From Ustulina deusta (taxonomy: Eukaryota > Ascomycota > Sordariomycetes > Xylariales > Xylariaceae), in NCBI GenBank assembly GCA_023159155.1, contig JAJNNX010000005.1, forward strand, positions 248,001 to 312,000: a stretch of 64,000 nt of DNA, in the 5' to 3' direction. Made by a program: the position numbers and the translations under genes. This document shows, in pieces, positions 1-13,097 of this stretch. The notes under the pieces were generated by a model. The model had not been told where the DNA came from and searched no databases. It was given only the letters and a program-made list of their open reading frames with translations. Each line of letters opens with the position of its first letter. The first letter of the stretch is position 1.

Positions 1-3000
1 AACATGGACCAGCATCATACCTTGGTTGTATAGCTAGTCATAGACATGGTGCCTATTCCATGACCATTGAGGCAATTAATATCTATTCATAATAATAAAA
101 AATGCACACTTTGCATTGGCTTGTGAAGCATCTCCCCCTATATTCAGAAATTGAGGATTATACATCTAGGCAAATTTATTGTGAGGAGTTTATGTTTGGT
201 GTCTTGCAATGTCATACAAGCTAGATACAGCAATTCCCATTACATCAAATGCAATGAACAAGTGTTTCTAGCCATGCTACTATGGCGAATCGGGAATGCA
301 AAAGACAAAGCTGTTCGAGATGGTCGACGGCGCATTTCCTCCGGATATAGATCCGCGACATCATCTATCGAGATAAGCGAACCAATATCGGCCTGTGCTA
401 CAACACCAACTTGCTTGCTAGAACCTTGCCTATCAACTGGGATGGATATCACCTACTAGGTACCTACTAGACTGCCGATCGCATTATTAGGTATATTATC
501 GATTTAGCTAGATAATCGATGACTGGGATCATGGCTTCTCTAGATCGCGCTAAACACCTTGCATTACTGGATGGGCTCAAGGTTTAGTAACCTGCCTATG
601 CATAATAGCCCTAACTACCGCCGTGGAGGTCGTTGACACCATGTTCCCGCCTTGGTTCAGGTGAGTTTGGGTGGGCAGGAGATGACGAGTACGAGGTCGT
701 TAGGTGTTCCTCAATGCGACACAGGTTGACGCTGCAAGGTGTTTGAAGCGCAGAGTAACGGCAGGCTATCGCAACTAATGCACTCGTCTAGACACGGCGC
801 CATTGACGGGTGCTTGGAGCTATGGTTGGCCTCACGCCACTGACATGGAGCGGCTTCGAGAAGGTTGGTACGCCTCATCGCCGGTGCACTATCAGAGGCT
901 ATGCGCGCCTGCTTTCCGCCGCCAGCGGTCCGCCGTGAAGGGTGCTGAGTCGGCTGTCGTCGTAAGCTTGACGGGAGTTTCTCCCACGTCGTCAATGCCC
1001 GCGTTGGGAAACCTGCGCACGGGAAGCTTAGATTGCCTGGTTAGGCTGGGTTCATGGTTGCTGCATCGCTCCCCGCGGCGGCACTTGAAGACACCTACCT
1101 GGCCGTGAACACGTGTTTGGTGAGCGACACCTCATCACAGGCAATTTAGCAGTCGACGTCTCGAACGGGAGGGTGTGCTGGGCTTGGAGCTGGGGACTCA
1201 GTCGAGTTCCCCGGACCGACGGGGTGACTGTGTGCTGATGTGATGTTCGGGTAGGATGGTACTGAAGTAGGTAGGCTACCTAGGTAGGTAGACAATGCTC
1301 GCTCGCTCTCCGTACCGTGGATCCCCGACAATGTCCGAGCCGACGTTATTGGTGATGCCACCTGCGGCCAGAACTGCGGCGACCAATCGCTGCAATGGAG
1401 CATGTCCGCCAAACCCCGAGAGAATTATTTTGAAGGGGGCGTGATCTATGTTGTATTACCAAAGCTTGTCTCTCTCTACTGTATGTCTTGTCATGGTCAG
1501 CCTGCTGCTAGATAGTACCATTGCCAAGGATGCCAAACTATCGTCGAGATACTAGTATAACTAGCAATGGCGACAAGAAGCCCGCGCAGAAATAGTGCAA
1601 GTCGCTCTGAGGTTACGCCTCACTGTTCTGACACGGAGTTTCGTACTCAGCCTGCCCAATCCCGAGGGAGGCCACCTACTTCGTGACAATCTTACACAGT
1701 GAACTGTGATGCTTCCCTCACTGCTTACGCTGTTCGGAATACGATGGCGGATTATTCAGGCTATCGAATTGGTATTGAAAGCTGTTAGGCACCAGTTTTG
1801 CGCCTTCTCGAGTACGGCGTATAGATTCTTCGCTTTCTGCACGTGGATGACAGGGAGGGCGCGGCCAGCTACGATTAATTGCTTCATCACCGCTACATAG
1901 AGCCAATTGCAGACAACTCTAGTGTAGACAACCAAAAAAACACTGCTTTGGCTACCTATTTTGGGTGCTTGATTACTACAATACGACATGCGCTACCCAG
2001 CTCTAGGCCTAATGTACACTAGGTATGTCGTAGAGCCAATTTCAACGACCGATTAGTACGGATAAAACAGCCACTTGTGCTGGCGTCATTTTAGGTGCGC
2101 TTTCCAAATCTTCAATGTTGACAGGCGAACCCGGCTACCCATGTAAGTACATACACGGTACAGTTCGATTGACATTCCTTGCCGGGTGAGGGTAGTGTAG
2201 ATTGGGATATGTTGTCACAGCTGCGAGAGGTTGTTGATCTGAAGCAAGATGATTTTTGGGCCCCCACGGACCGGGAAATAATAGTCTACCGGCAGTCTAC
2301 AGTACCTGGTATAGCTTCCTAGGGTTGGTCACTACTTACTAACAAAAGACAAAACAAGCTTTCTTCTTTGCCCTCTTACATGGTCGTTAGGCAGGTACAG
2401 CACACATGTGGGTCAGGGACAGGGGTATTCGCGTGTTGTGTCGAATTACAGTAAGGCGCAAATGAGGAACAGACACAAGTCCGTACCAGATCCGTACTAA
2501 AACCTGCATTCTAGTCGGATAGGTGGTACCCGATGTGTACTTTCCTGTAGGGACGTCCGTCTGCGCCACACTAGACTATAGGTAGTAATTTTAAGATACA
2601 GAACAAAAACAAGAGAGTGTGCGATCTGCCTCCTTTGTAAGTGTGATGAAAGCGAATTGCAGGGAGGTTGAGGAGGTATTTATCTACACTAGGTAGTCTA
2701 GATAATGGGTGCATGTTGCGGTAGTCGGTTTGTTGGTCGGCATATTAGTCGGTCCATATGGATATCTGTGCGCTGACAGACACAAACATGTTACACGAAC
2801 AGTGCTGATTGCATGCGCTGTTGGATCTACACTGCTGGATCTGTTGTTGGTTTCAAGGCTGAGCACCCCGGCCGGTAACATGGACAGCGGTACCTAACGC
2901 TACCTGGTAGGTGTTACTGCGTATACCGGCGGCTAGCCTTCCCCCATAGTCGCATCATCACATTGTCATCAGTCTAGCCCTCGGTCCAAACTCAATTGAT

Positions 3001-3487
3001 AAGGCAGGGACAAGGCGAGTGAATAATATATAACATCCGACTCCATGTTCTCCCAATGACGGCGTCTTCCTTTGAGGCATTAATCTGATGGCACACTTTT
3101 CCCTCGCTACCTGCCTATACCTGTTCAAGAGCGGGCAATTGATCTCCCTTTTCCATAGGGACTTCTATAACCCAGCTCGGTAAACAAAAGGAAGACAAGA
3201 ACAGGAAGGAGACTGGCCCATCCAATTAGCATCATGAATTGCTGACAGATGTGTCGAATTGTTGCAAATCATTTCCAAACCGAGAGAGACATTTACTACC
3301 TATCATAGCATCTCCGCAGGGCCAAGAGATCTCTTTCAAAGACTCGGGTCGCACGCCAAGCCTTCCGCCCTCACAGAGTCTGGGAGCTTTCGTCCCCAGA
3401 TCTGCCTGGGAGAAGGGAAGAAGGCGGTGTTTTGCCAAGACATCCCCCAACGCCAAGAAGTAGGGGGAGCTGGGACGGAGAGTCGGC
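1..3487. other. Intergenic region, no gene recognised
   Basis: Only short ORFs without recognisable domains, and no ORF pair that splices into a known family. TAGGTA/TACCTA-type motifs are scattered through it (for example near 1265-1290 and 2690). The final few hundred bases are the presumed promoter and 5' UTR of the carboxylesterase gene. Confidence 0.6.
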
Positions 3488-6026
3488 ATGAAGGATGCGC
3501 TGCAACTCAAGCTGCCATCATGGCCGACACGGGTTCACTTCCTCCATCGCGGTCGTCAAGGCGCCGCCAACGACGACAACGACGACGACGGCAAAAGCGG
3601 TAGCGGCGGCAGCACTGATGACATCGACCCGGAGGCAAATAAATCCCCCGACATGCTTGGATCCGAGCCGTCGTACCAGAGGCTGCGATCGCCACAGGCT
3701 CCAGTGCCCTGGTTTAAACAACGGCAGGCCCGCTGGGTCCTCTCCGGTGTGCTGGTCTTCGGCATCGTGACCATCATCCTGCTCTCTACGCTGTTAACCC
3801 GCCATTCAATGGGAGGGCTTGACACTCTCTTCAAGGTACGGTCGAATTAAGTTTCTTTTTCTCTGCCGTATTGTTCATTTTGGTGCTTTGGCGGGTACAT
3901 AATCATCTCGCATTCTTGTTGGCCAATGACCATGGACGCAACCCGCACAGCGGGACGAATTGCCGACGGTTGTAATGGAATTGCCGATGACTTTTAACTT
4001 CCACTACCGCCCTCACCAGAGACCGTAAACCCTTTCTCTCCTTCTGTTACATCTCTCCTCTTTAACCATCGTCTGCTCCTACCGAAGACTGCTGGTCATC
4101 AACCTTGGTGCAATTCGAAAGCTGACCCAATGGCGCAGAAAACATGCAAGATCACCCTAGCCCAGGGGAACTACCTAGGTCAGGTCATCGGCCCCAGCGC
4201 TTCCTCACCTCGCGCCATCCAAGCCTATCTGGGCGTTCCATACGCCCAGACGACCGCAGGAGAGAACCGCTTCCGACCGCCGCAGCCTCTCAACACCACA
4301 GCCCAACCAGATGTCACATACAACGCCATTAAATACGGGCAGATCTGCCCACCGGGAAAGACCGGCATCGGCGGACACGGCGAGGACTGCCTTAACGTGA
4401 ACATCTACCGCCCGCATTTTGGTGATGACGCGGCATCGATTGCGGCCGAGGAGAAACGACTCGGTGTGGACAGCAAGAAATTGCCCGTTGTGGCGTATGT
4501 GCACGGCGGAGGGTTCAACATGGGGAGCGGCAGGGAGAGAAACATGGCCAGCTTTGCAGGTTTCGCGGATTCGCCCATCGTTGCCCTGAGCTTTAATTAC
4601 CGCGTCGGCCCTCTCGGGTTCCTGCCGAGTGCTTTGACGGCCAAGATGGGTTTGCTGAACCTGGGCCTGAAGGATCAGCAGTTTTTCTTCGAGTGGATGA
4701 GGGCTAACCTCCCTGACATTGGTGGTGATCCTGACAATGTTACATTAATGGGATTGAGTGCAGGTTCTCACTCGGTAAGGCTTACCATTCCTCCTTCAAT
4801 TACCCCGGACGCGCTGGCGTACGGTATCGTGATTAAGTGTCCGTGACTAACAGATCGCCTATCCTCAGATCGGGCACCACCTAATATCCTACTCACCAGC
4901 GAATAAGCTCATCTCCGGGCCCCCTCCATTCCAAAAAGTGATAACCGAATCCGGCGGCTCAACAGCGCGGGCGACATTCGTCCCGAACCACCCCTTGCAC
5001 GAGCAACAATTCCAAGAATTCCTCATGCAATGCGGCATCGACGGGGTATCCGACGACGAACTCCTCGACACGCTGCGCCAGCTGCCGTACTCGACTATCG
5101 TCTCTGTATCGCAATCGATATGGAGAAAATGGTATGGTTCCTTGCGTTGGCCCTTCCAACCCGTCATCGACGGCCCAGGAGGCGTAATACCCGATCTACC
5201 GATCAACTCCTGGAACAAGGGCAACGTGCTGCGGATCCCGATAATGACAGGTTTCAACACGAACGAAGGCGCTGTCTTCGTGCCAGAGAACACGGACCAA
5301 CCGACCGCTGTGCGCAGCCTCATGTCCTCCATCATCCCGGCGCTCAACGACACGGATCTCGACGCGCTCGACAAGCTGTACCCGAGCCTCAGCACCACTG
5401 AGGGCAAGGAGCTGTATGCCAGTGCCCAGGAGTCTACTAGCTTTGGTACCGAGTTCTGGCGGCTGGACGATGCGTATGCGCACTACGCATACATCTGCCC
5501 AGTCCTTCAGACCGCGACCCTCGCGTCGACGGCGCAGGGCGCCGCCCCCGTATACGTCTACCACTACGCCCCGCGGTCCGCCACGTACGGGGCAACAGAC
5601 CACGGAGACGAGGCGTCCACCGTAGCGCATGACATGAGCGTGATCGGCAAATACCCGGGCCTTGTGGCGGTCGCCGACGCCATGACAGGTGCATGGACAC
5701 GGTTCGCAGCGACGGGGGATCCAAACCAGTCGCATTCCGGCACGAAGGCGAAGTTCACGTGGCCCCGGTATACCAGTCCGTTCGAGTCCAAGTCCGATAC
5801 TCACGCCGGCCGCATCGCGCTGTTCGGTAGCGGCAACGACGAGCAGCTGAAGTCCGCGGGAAAGAGAAGTCGGGGCACGCCGGCGCAGAGCATTCGGCTG
5901 ACGGAGCGCGAGAAGACCGAATGCGAGTTCTGGTGGCCGCGTGTCGTGTTTAGCGAGGGATACGGCAATGGGTCGACAAGTTTCACGACAGCGGACAAGA
6001 AGGCCACTGTTAAGGCGAAGCTCTGA
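3488..6026 (+). CDS. Membrane-anchored type B carboxylesterase (alpha/beta hydrolase), three exons
   Basis: Exons 3488-3835, 4139-4774 and 4869-6026 give 713 aa; both introns are phase 0 with GTACGG/GTAAGG donors, and the first has a CTGAC branch site before its CAG. Residues 1-80 are hydrophilic and Asp/Gly-rich, followed by one hydrophobic segment at about 84-103, so I infer a type II membrane anchor with the catalytic domain on the lumenal or outer side. From about 117 the protein follows the cholinesterase/lipase family. The nucleophile elbow GLSAG places Ser323, and the second splice restores the family pattern SAGSHS-IGHHL. Probable triad partners are Glu461 (in FNTNEGA) and His573 (in DHGDE). 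The family hydrolyses carboxyl esters; the substrate cannot be told. Plain secreted esterases of this family usually have a signal peptide rather than this long cytosolic tail. Confidence 0.88.
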
Positions 6027-7574
6027 GCGCTTCTTTTTGTTGTTAAGGTTTTATTGTATTGCTTTGCACTACCGTCCCATGGCATCGCAAAGCGAAATAC
6101 ATACATGCTCATGTCCTGAGAAGCCTGGGAGAGTATGGGTCTCTCGGCAGGGAGATGGTTATATGCCATTTCAGAACGACGCCCTCGCTCCACAATTCAG
6201 GATACAAGCTGAAGGAGAAGAAGGGCACGCGTTTCGATTCGGGCTGTGACTGTGGCGGTCGCGAAGTCGAAGGTGAGACAGATGCGATTCACATCACGAG
6301 CATGAACGTATCAACGATTCCCAACGTAGTCGTCGGTAGTAACATGCACAGCATCTCCATCCATATAAAGCCACCGAACATGTTGCTCATCGGATCAGCC
6401 CGCCTAGCTAAGTATCTGCAGGGCCAGAAACGGGCAAAAGCAGAGCAGACGCTTCTCATTGGCGATCACGGGCGCCTTATCCTCGACAATCACTCGTCTC
6501 GTCGCCCATATAAAGAACGCCCCATCAACACTATTTCACGCACCCAGGGAATTACCACCCCACAACTTGGGATTTATTTCAGTAGCGAGTTTGTTACTCG
6601 GAGAAAGCAGCGCTCTAAGACCTGCGGTGTTGTTAATATAGACACATATATCCTCGATGGATGAGGATAACACTCCATCACATAGGATTGGGCGTACATA
6701 TATATATAGTGTACGTAATTATGTATATACCATGGTTCAGATTAGAGGAATGAATGATGTACGTGGTGATAGACATCGCGATATATATATACACACATAT
6801 TTGCAGCTCTCATTACCATGAAATCTAGACTCTTTAACTTGGACAGAGTAAACATCGGAACAAGAGTAGCCGTTGGAAATCTAGCTCATTCATCATCACA
6901 CGAGGGTCCCAAATTGAGTTTTGTATTTATATGTACAGTATATTACCCAAGTAGGTAACAGGTTAATGCGTGGTATTTCCGCCGTGTTTGGCACCGACAG
7001 AACTTTTCGTTCTCTCCTCTCCAAGGTCCAACGGCAGCTCGACCACTCATAAGCTCCTCGCTAGAGAGTTCTTCCTATGTATTTTCCAAGAAAAAAAAAA
7101 TATGCTACGTGATTGGAATAAATCCAGATACTATGTATGACCCAAGAAAAGCAGCAAATAAACGAATTCATTGTATCCAAGGCAAGGTAGGTAAGACTAA
7201 CCCCACGCCTATTGCGACGGTAAGGGTGTGTAGACTTCATATGTACTAGGGAGTTCAGATAGAACTTCTCATCACCGATCCTTGTTAAGTCGAAGATCCC
7301 GGCCTAGATCGCGCTGGTGCAGTCGAAAGGGAAATTTTAGCTGGTATAACTACGAATGGTAGCCGTAAAAGATCGCGAGCATTGCATTGGCGTTGAAAAC
7401 CGAGCTTCTAAACGCTTAATGCAGTTCTGTGACGTAATGACGTGAATGGTGCTTATAAAATTAAGTTGAAACTTGGGTATCAATATGCGACACACAAAAG
7501 TGTGCATTTAGGCCTTTTACCACCCTGTTTCCCTTCTTCTTTTGCTGGGGTACTGGACCGGGGTCCATGTCAGA
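6027..7574. other. Intergenic region between convergent genes
   Basis: Lies between the esterase stop and the stop of the surface-protein gene, so it holds both 3' UTRs. Short TA/CA-rich tracts occur at about 6700-6805. A 201-codon open frame at 6059-6664 begins at a non-ATG codon and has no recognisable domain; I do not call it a gene. Confidence 0.5.
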
Positions 7575-8858
7575 TTAGAAGTTCTGTGAGATGCCTACGC
7601 TTTGTTGAGGGTAGTGAGATGGGTTCTCAATGCGAGTATTCCGTCGAGCCGGGTTGTCACGAATCACGGGTTGGACCAGACCGTTCGGGTTGTCGGAGTA
7701 CGGATCGCTGTAGGGGTTGCTGGTACCATACTGGTCATAATGACCGGGACCTCCGTATATCCCATTTTCGCCTGAGCCATCGGATCTCCCCGCCGCGCTA
7801 TAAGAAGACGAGGCATTCGAAGGGCCCCGGTGAACATTAGCGCTACGGTTATCGGCGGAAGAAGGGCCCATGGCACCTAGGATCTCGCCTTCGGGGGAAT
7901 GTGATCCATCACTCATCAAAGGTTCGCCTGATCTCGTGTCAGAAAGGTTTCCTTGTGCTGTCGAAGCTCCATCAGAAAAAGCCGCACCTGCGCCAGACAT
8001 GGTAGTTGAGCCCTTGCGTCCCGTAGAGCCCGCAAGTGTGGTTGATCCCCAGCCACGATACCCGGAAGTGGCATCTTCCTTCATTTCATAAGTACCCGCC
8101 CCGCCAACATTTGGGAGGGTAGGGTCGTTATTTGGGTTGTAAGCATAGTCTTCCACTTCTTTTCTCCGTTCCTCCTCAGCATCTCTACGCTGTTTACGTT
8201 TTCTCCAGAAAAACAAACCGGCGAGAACGATCAAAGCCACACCAGCGATAGGAACAACAACGGCAACGGCAATCTTGCCTGACTGGTCTAAGCTGCTCGA
8301 CGAGCCACCACCTCCTGAGATAAACGTTGGAGTGCCGGTTGCAGAGGTACTAGTGCCCGTCCCGGTGCCAGAACTCTGGGTCGCAAATGAAGTAACGGTG
8401 GTTGTTGCTGTGGAGGCATTGTCGGTGGGAGTCGATACCGAGGTGGAGAACGTGTTCTCTGTTGAAGAGTCTATACTCGAAGGGGCAGACGAAGTTGGCG
8501 TCAGGGTTGATGAAGGCTCACTACTAGTTGAAGTTGAAGGGGGTGTCGGAGTCGGAGTTGAGGAGCTAGTTGGTATCGACGTCGAAGGTGGAGGCGTTGT
8601 AGACGTTTCAGGTGTGGATGTAGGAGTTTCGCTCGATGAAGAAGATGAAGTTGGAGGTGGTGTTGAAGATGACGAAGAGGTGCTAGTAGTGTCTGGCGGT
8701 GGTGTGGACGACATGGTAGGAGTGTCGCTGGTTGAGGTCGTAGACGGGTCGTCCGTCACCGAGTCGGCGCTCGTAGAGCCGTTGGTGGGACTAGACGACA
8801 TGGTGAACTGCCGTTTGTCTTGCACCTTGAACCTCGAGCGTCGGCTGTCTAATGGCAT
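7575..8858 (-). CDS. Ser/Thr-rich single-pass membrane protein (Mid2/WSC-like architecture)
   Basis: A continuous frame of 427 codons from the ATG at 8858, which sits in a good context (AACAATGCC) after a pyrimidine-rich leader. The frame stays open to an ATG at 9110 (511 aa), so the start is uncertain. A long stretch of Ser, Thr and Pro, probably heavily O-glycosylated, is followed by a Gly/Ser linker, one transmembrane segment (motif AVAVVVPIAGVALIVL) and a basic stop-transfer FFWRKRKQRR. The hydrophilic tail is rich in Gly, Ser and Asn. This layout matches fungal cell-wall stress sensors and related surface proteins, but no WSC cysteine domain is present, and no signal peptide is visible with either start. 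A CTAAC...TTAG splice-like signal just before the chosen ATG leaves room for an undetected 5' exon. The function is inferred from architecture only. Confidence 0.72.
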   Translation of the reverse strand: MPLDSRRSRFKVQDKRQFTMSSSPTNGSTSADSVTDDPSTTSTSDTPTMSSTPPPDTTSTSSSSSTPPPTSSSSSSETPTSTPETSTTPPPSTSIPTSSSTPTPTPPSTSTSSEPSSTLTPTSSAPSSIDSSTENTFSTSVSTPTDNASTATTTVTSFATQSSGTGTGTSTSATGTPTFISGGGGSSSSLDQSGKIAVAVVVPIAGVALIVLAGLFFWRKRKQRRDAEEERRKEVEDYAYNPNNDPTLPNVGGAGTYEMKEDATSGYRGWGSTTLAGSTGRKGSTTMSGAGAAFSDGASTAQGNLSDTRSGEPLMSDGSHSPEGEILGAMGPSSADNRSANVHRGPSNASSSYSAAGRSDGSGENGIYGGPGHYDQYGTSNPYSDPYSDNPNGLVQPVIRDNPARRNTRIENPSHYPQQSVGISQNF

Positions 8859-11800
8859 TGTTAGCACGAATGATGTCGAGTGTTGGGGAAGAGGCAAGGG
8901 AGATGGTGTCCAGGAATAGGCATGTGTAGCAGTAGAACGGGTGCACAACCGACGGGCGCCATGGCGCGTCAAAATGTTTTTTTGCGCAACAATGCGGGCC
9001 ATTGACTCGACCGCGAGCGGGGGGTTAGGACTGTGAGGCGGGACAATTGGACGCAGATGCACCGAGTCACGGCATTGGGACGGCGGGAAATTCATCAGAG
9101 GTCTGGTCACATACCTTGCGTCAAGGGGGTGCCCTACGGAGAGGCGGCTCGAAGACAGTGGATGAGGATAAATGGACGATTGAATGCTTCGGGATGTGTG
9201 GATGATTCAAGATGAGACGCTGTCAGGAGGCGACGGCGAGACGATGCGAGACAGTCGGGTGGAGGTAGGAAAAGAAGAGGAAAAGAGAAGGGTGCTTCTT
9301 GGCCACGGGATCTGCAGCGCAATGGGTGCGGGAGAGTGAGACGGGCGAGCGAGTGGGTGAGCGAACGAGTTGAGAGTTGAACTAATGCAATGGACGGCTG
9401 TATCGTGGCGGAGTCAGCTCTCTCATGTTTCTGGTGTCGCCGGCCCCATGTTTGGAACAGCCGGCGGAGGACGAACGCTTACACACGACGACAAGGCGCT
9501 GCGACCGAGGATGAAGCCGCAAGCGTCTACCTACACGATGACGATAAAGCAAGGGGGTAGCCCGGTGGTGAAGACGATATAAGTTCTAGCTAAGCACGGT
9601 TCAGCAAGATCCAGTTAATATCGCTAATAACCAAAACAATTAAAGATGCGCCCATTCTCCGGGAAGAGAGGGTGGGAGGGAGGACAGGCTGTCGAGTAGA
9701 GAGAAGTTGGAAAACAGTGTGGTGGAGTGCAGAGCGACGCCAACAGCAACGAATCATTCGGGGCTGTCTCGATTCGTGAAATTTGCACCGATCCAAGTCT
9801 TCGTCTCCACTCGCCATCCGCTTTAGTGCTAGACCCTGCTATTTTGACGAAAGCCGGGGTCTGCCGGAGAGCACTGCCATGGAATCCCATAATACCTATT
9901 TGTGTCTCTGTACATGTGTACATTCCAGCTTTACCTACCGTAGGCATGTACCTGTCTAGTGTAGTTAGTTATAGGTATGTTGTAGTCTACACTAAGTAGG
10001 CTAGGTACGTGTTGCACATTAGGTTGTGATGCAGATGACAGATGCGCAATACCTTAGTAGGCGCCGAGCCTGGAGGTATCTCACTAAGGCCTCCCATTAC
10101 TCCACCACTACCCAAGTAGGTACCTACTGTATTTAGGTACTACTTAATCCACCACAAGACAGTGACATAGCATCTCCGCCAAACCTCCAGGTATGGGCCA
10201 TTCTGAATGTCTTTACGTGTACAAATCTGCTTACATATAGATCTTGGTATTTTGTTTCATGTTTATCCGGCACATACCGGTAGCACATTTTCACTACGAT
10301 TACTGACAATGCAAGGCTCCATTCTCCAGCTGCCTGACAGCATTACCACGCTACCCAAGTACTCTTGTCCCCTAGGTACCTAAAATACCTACTTACAGCT
10401 GAGGTAAGTAGTACCTAGTACTACCTACCTGGTAGGTTGTATCCCATGTTTTGAGTTATCTACTCCCTCCTGTTGTCAAGTTTCACATAATCCAATTACA
10501 GTGTCCAACGTAGTACGTTACGTATTCTAGTTATACATACATGGTGAGCTAGAACTAGCACTCTGTCGTAGTCGAGAAAGCTTGCTTCAAGTTATTAAGG
10601 TTAAAGTCGTGCAGTCCGGGCAACAGGCAGTGTCCGTCCAACATGCCAAACTCAGCTTAGCTTGTACAAGCAAGGTGTTGTGTACAGGTTAGACCTGTAA
10701 TACAAGTGCACCACATACACTGTAGATACCTGCTGTAGGTATGTGACAACATCAGCAACACAACTTAGTGTACAGTAGTGCAGGACACCCTCCCCCATCT
10801 CGCCATCGCACAGCAGGTTATCTTACAGTGCACCTTCATGATACGTTGGGGCGGTGGCCAGACATATGGTGGTACTGTAATATGCGTATCTAGAGCCTGC
10901 AGGTTGGTGGTGCTACTCTGCCAGACCGAGACGGCCAAAAGCTAGAGGTCTGCGATGTTCACCACGACTGCGACACCGTGAAAGTTTCACGGACCAACCA
11001 GCTCTGCCTGTCGCTGAGCCGCCAAGACGCCACCACCAGACTCGCTGCTACGCTGCAATGATGTTTTCTGGCGTCAAGTGCAGATACTTGTAATAATACC
11101 ACATGTAGCTCATGCAACGGCCAAAGCCAATCGGCCCTTAAACTACCTACGAGTAGAATGAGCTTACCAAGACATAGCCTGCTTTCGAGTTTCTCTGCAA
11201 GCACCCTGCACAACAAAACGGCGTTTTTTGCTTCTTTTAATTGCTGCAGGCTGCGCCGTGATTCGCTACCAATCAGCAACACTTTAGTCGTGTGAGAGCG
11301 GTCCCGACGCAGGCTGAGGACATAAATAGTGATGAAACAAGCCTCAAGACTCTTTGTCTTCTAGGAGGCGCGAGAAGAGCAGGCTGAACCAGTCAGTTAG
11401 TATAGTGTACATCTGTTACTAGCCAGTTCCAAGGGAAAAAAAATTACCTTGAGTGATAGACTAGACTCTTTTATCTCATTATTTTTTAGGCCGGGTCAGA
11501 ACCTAGTCTCCGGCTATATACATACACTACAGTAAGTAAGTACACTAGGTACGTAAATGACGACAGTATTGGTCCCAGAGATCTGCGGCCCACAAACAAA
11601 CATGATAAACACGAGATGGGGGCCTTTTTTTGCGCCTGCTAAACTAGGAAATAGGTCAGCCAAGGGAGGGCGGGGCAGGAGATGATCCGAGAAGCATCAC
11701 CGTTGTGGTCTTCGAAAGTTGAGAATCTCCGGGCATACACTCAAGAGAAATTCAATTTCTAAACTAGCAATTCATTCTATATAGGTAGAGATATGCCATG

Positions 11801-13097
11801 AGATTCACTTGTAGTGTCGTGACGATCGAGATACCTATCCGTGATTCACCTTAGACCAAGGGGCGCGTCTAAGACCTATGCTCCCCTCGATGGCCTTGCG
11901 ACGGCGACGACGAGGTAAATAGGGACGTAGCCAGTTGATCTACCCGGACAACTAAACAATGCTCCATGCCTATTATTGTTTATCCAGGGTCCTACCCAGG
12001 CTATAATGGTCTGTGCGATCCAAGCAGCAACTACAGTACCTACTTAAGTAATCCAAATACGTACGGCGTATTCTTCATAACCTACCTTGTCGGTGGTCCG
12101 GAGGCGAGAGCGATGGAAGTTTTGCTGAAAGGCAGAGAGGCTGTGTTTAGATCCTTTAAAGACCTCGAAAGAAATGCGCAAGAATGCCACGTTGCGTAAG
12201 CTTAGGCTGTGGCAACATATCCTGAAAACAGAGCTCAGAGAATACTTGTATGCTTAAATACCACTAGATAATTAGGATGTGCCAAGTGCTCAGCATTTTC
12301 CCCCAGTGATGGCATATTCTTCATCTCCAACGTATTCAAACCTGCTGCTATTATCACCGTTTCAAACCGACGAAGATGTCTTACACACATAGATCTAAGA
12401 CAGATAAGTGAAACGAGATTCGGGTTGACTGACGTAATTCGCTCTTGCTCTAATTCATCAAGAGCATTGTCCAAGAGTTGTGATTCAATTTAGGTAGCTC
12501 TATTATATTCCTTACTCAAAATACACACACATACTAATACAGTACTAATCACTCAACCCAAGTATTATTGTAACAAGATTTATTTGGTTTCATGAATCAG
12601 CTTCTTGCCATCGTCTAACCCACGGTGTGAGTGCGACGTGTGGCTCGCTATGAATAAACAGAATACGCCTCTGATCATATAATCGGCGAGGCAGTAGATT
12701 TGCGTGGCCCTATATTCTTTTTTTCCATGTAGATGCTCGACCTAAAAAGCCCGTCATACCAAAAGACAGAGTGCCGCGATGAGGATTTGGTAAAGCCGGT
12801 TCGTAAATGGTTGTCCAGGTATAGAGAGAAAACTCCTGACCCAATGTTTCGAAAGGTAGCAGCAAAAAAAAGAGAAAAAAAGGGGGGGCATTAACAAATA
12901 CAGTAAAATCGAATGTTTTGCCGAATCCGATTTGGCGGTTTCCAACAATATAGTTCCCCAAGTATCGCCAATTCCATCTATTATTAACTCCCGTGCTATG
13001 ATGATGTGATGTAGATGCCGAGAGGGTGATACATGGCTGCCCCTAATGCGCCGAGATGCTGGTCTGGTCGTGTCATGAAACGAAATGGAGAATTGGA
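8859..13097. other. Long intergenic region (about 4.2 kb)
   Basis: The first few hundred bases are the leader and promoter of the surface-protein gene, with purine/pyrimidine-rich tracts near 9240-9300. The rest has scattered TACCTAGGTA-type motifs (clusters near 10370-10440 and 11530-11550) and no ORF I can recognise. ORFs at 10959-11282 (-) and 11966-12199 (+) have no familiar motifs and no supporting splice context. Confidence 0.55.

Noticed and set aside
5196..5804. 202-codon minus-strand ORF within the esterase
   Set aside because: Antisense to a conserved catalytic exon in GC-rich DNA; composition is Arg-rich without domain content.
6059..6664. 201-codon ORF after the esterase
   Set aside because: Begins at a non-ATG codon, has no recognisable domain, and lies where a 3' UTR is expected.
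8275..8919. 214-codon plus-strand ORF rich in Val, Glu and Gly
   Set aside because: It is the antisense shadow of the Ser/Thr-rich coding region on the minus strand.
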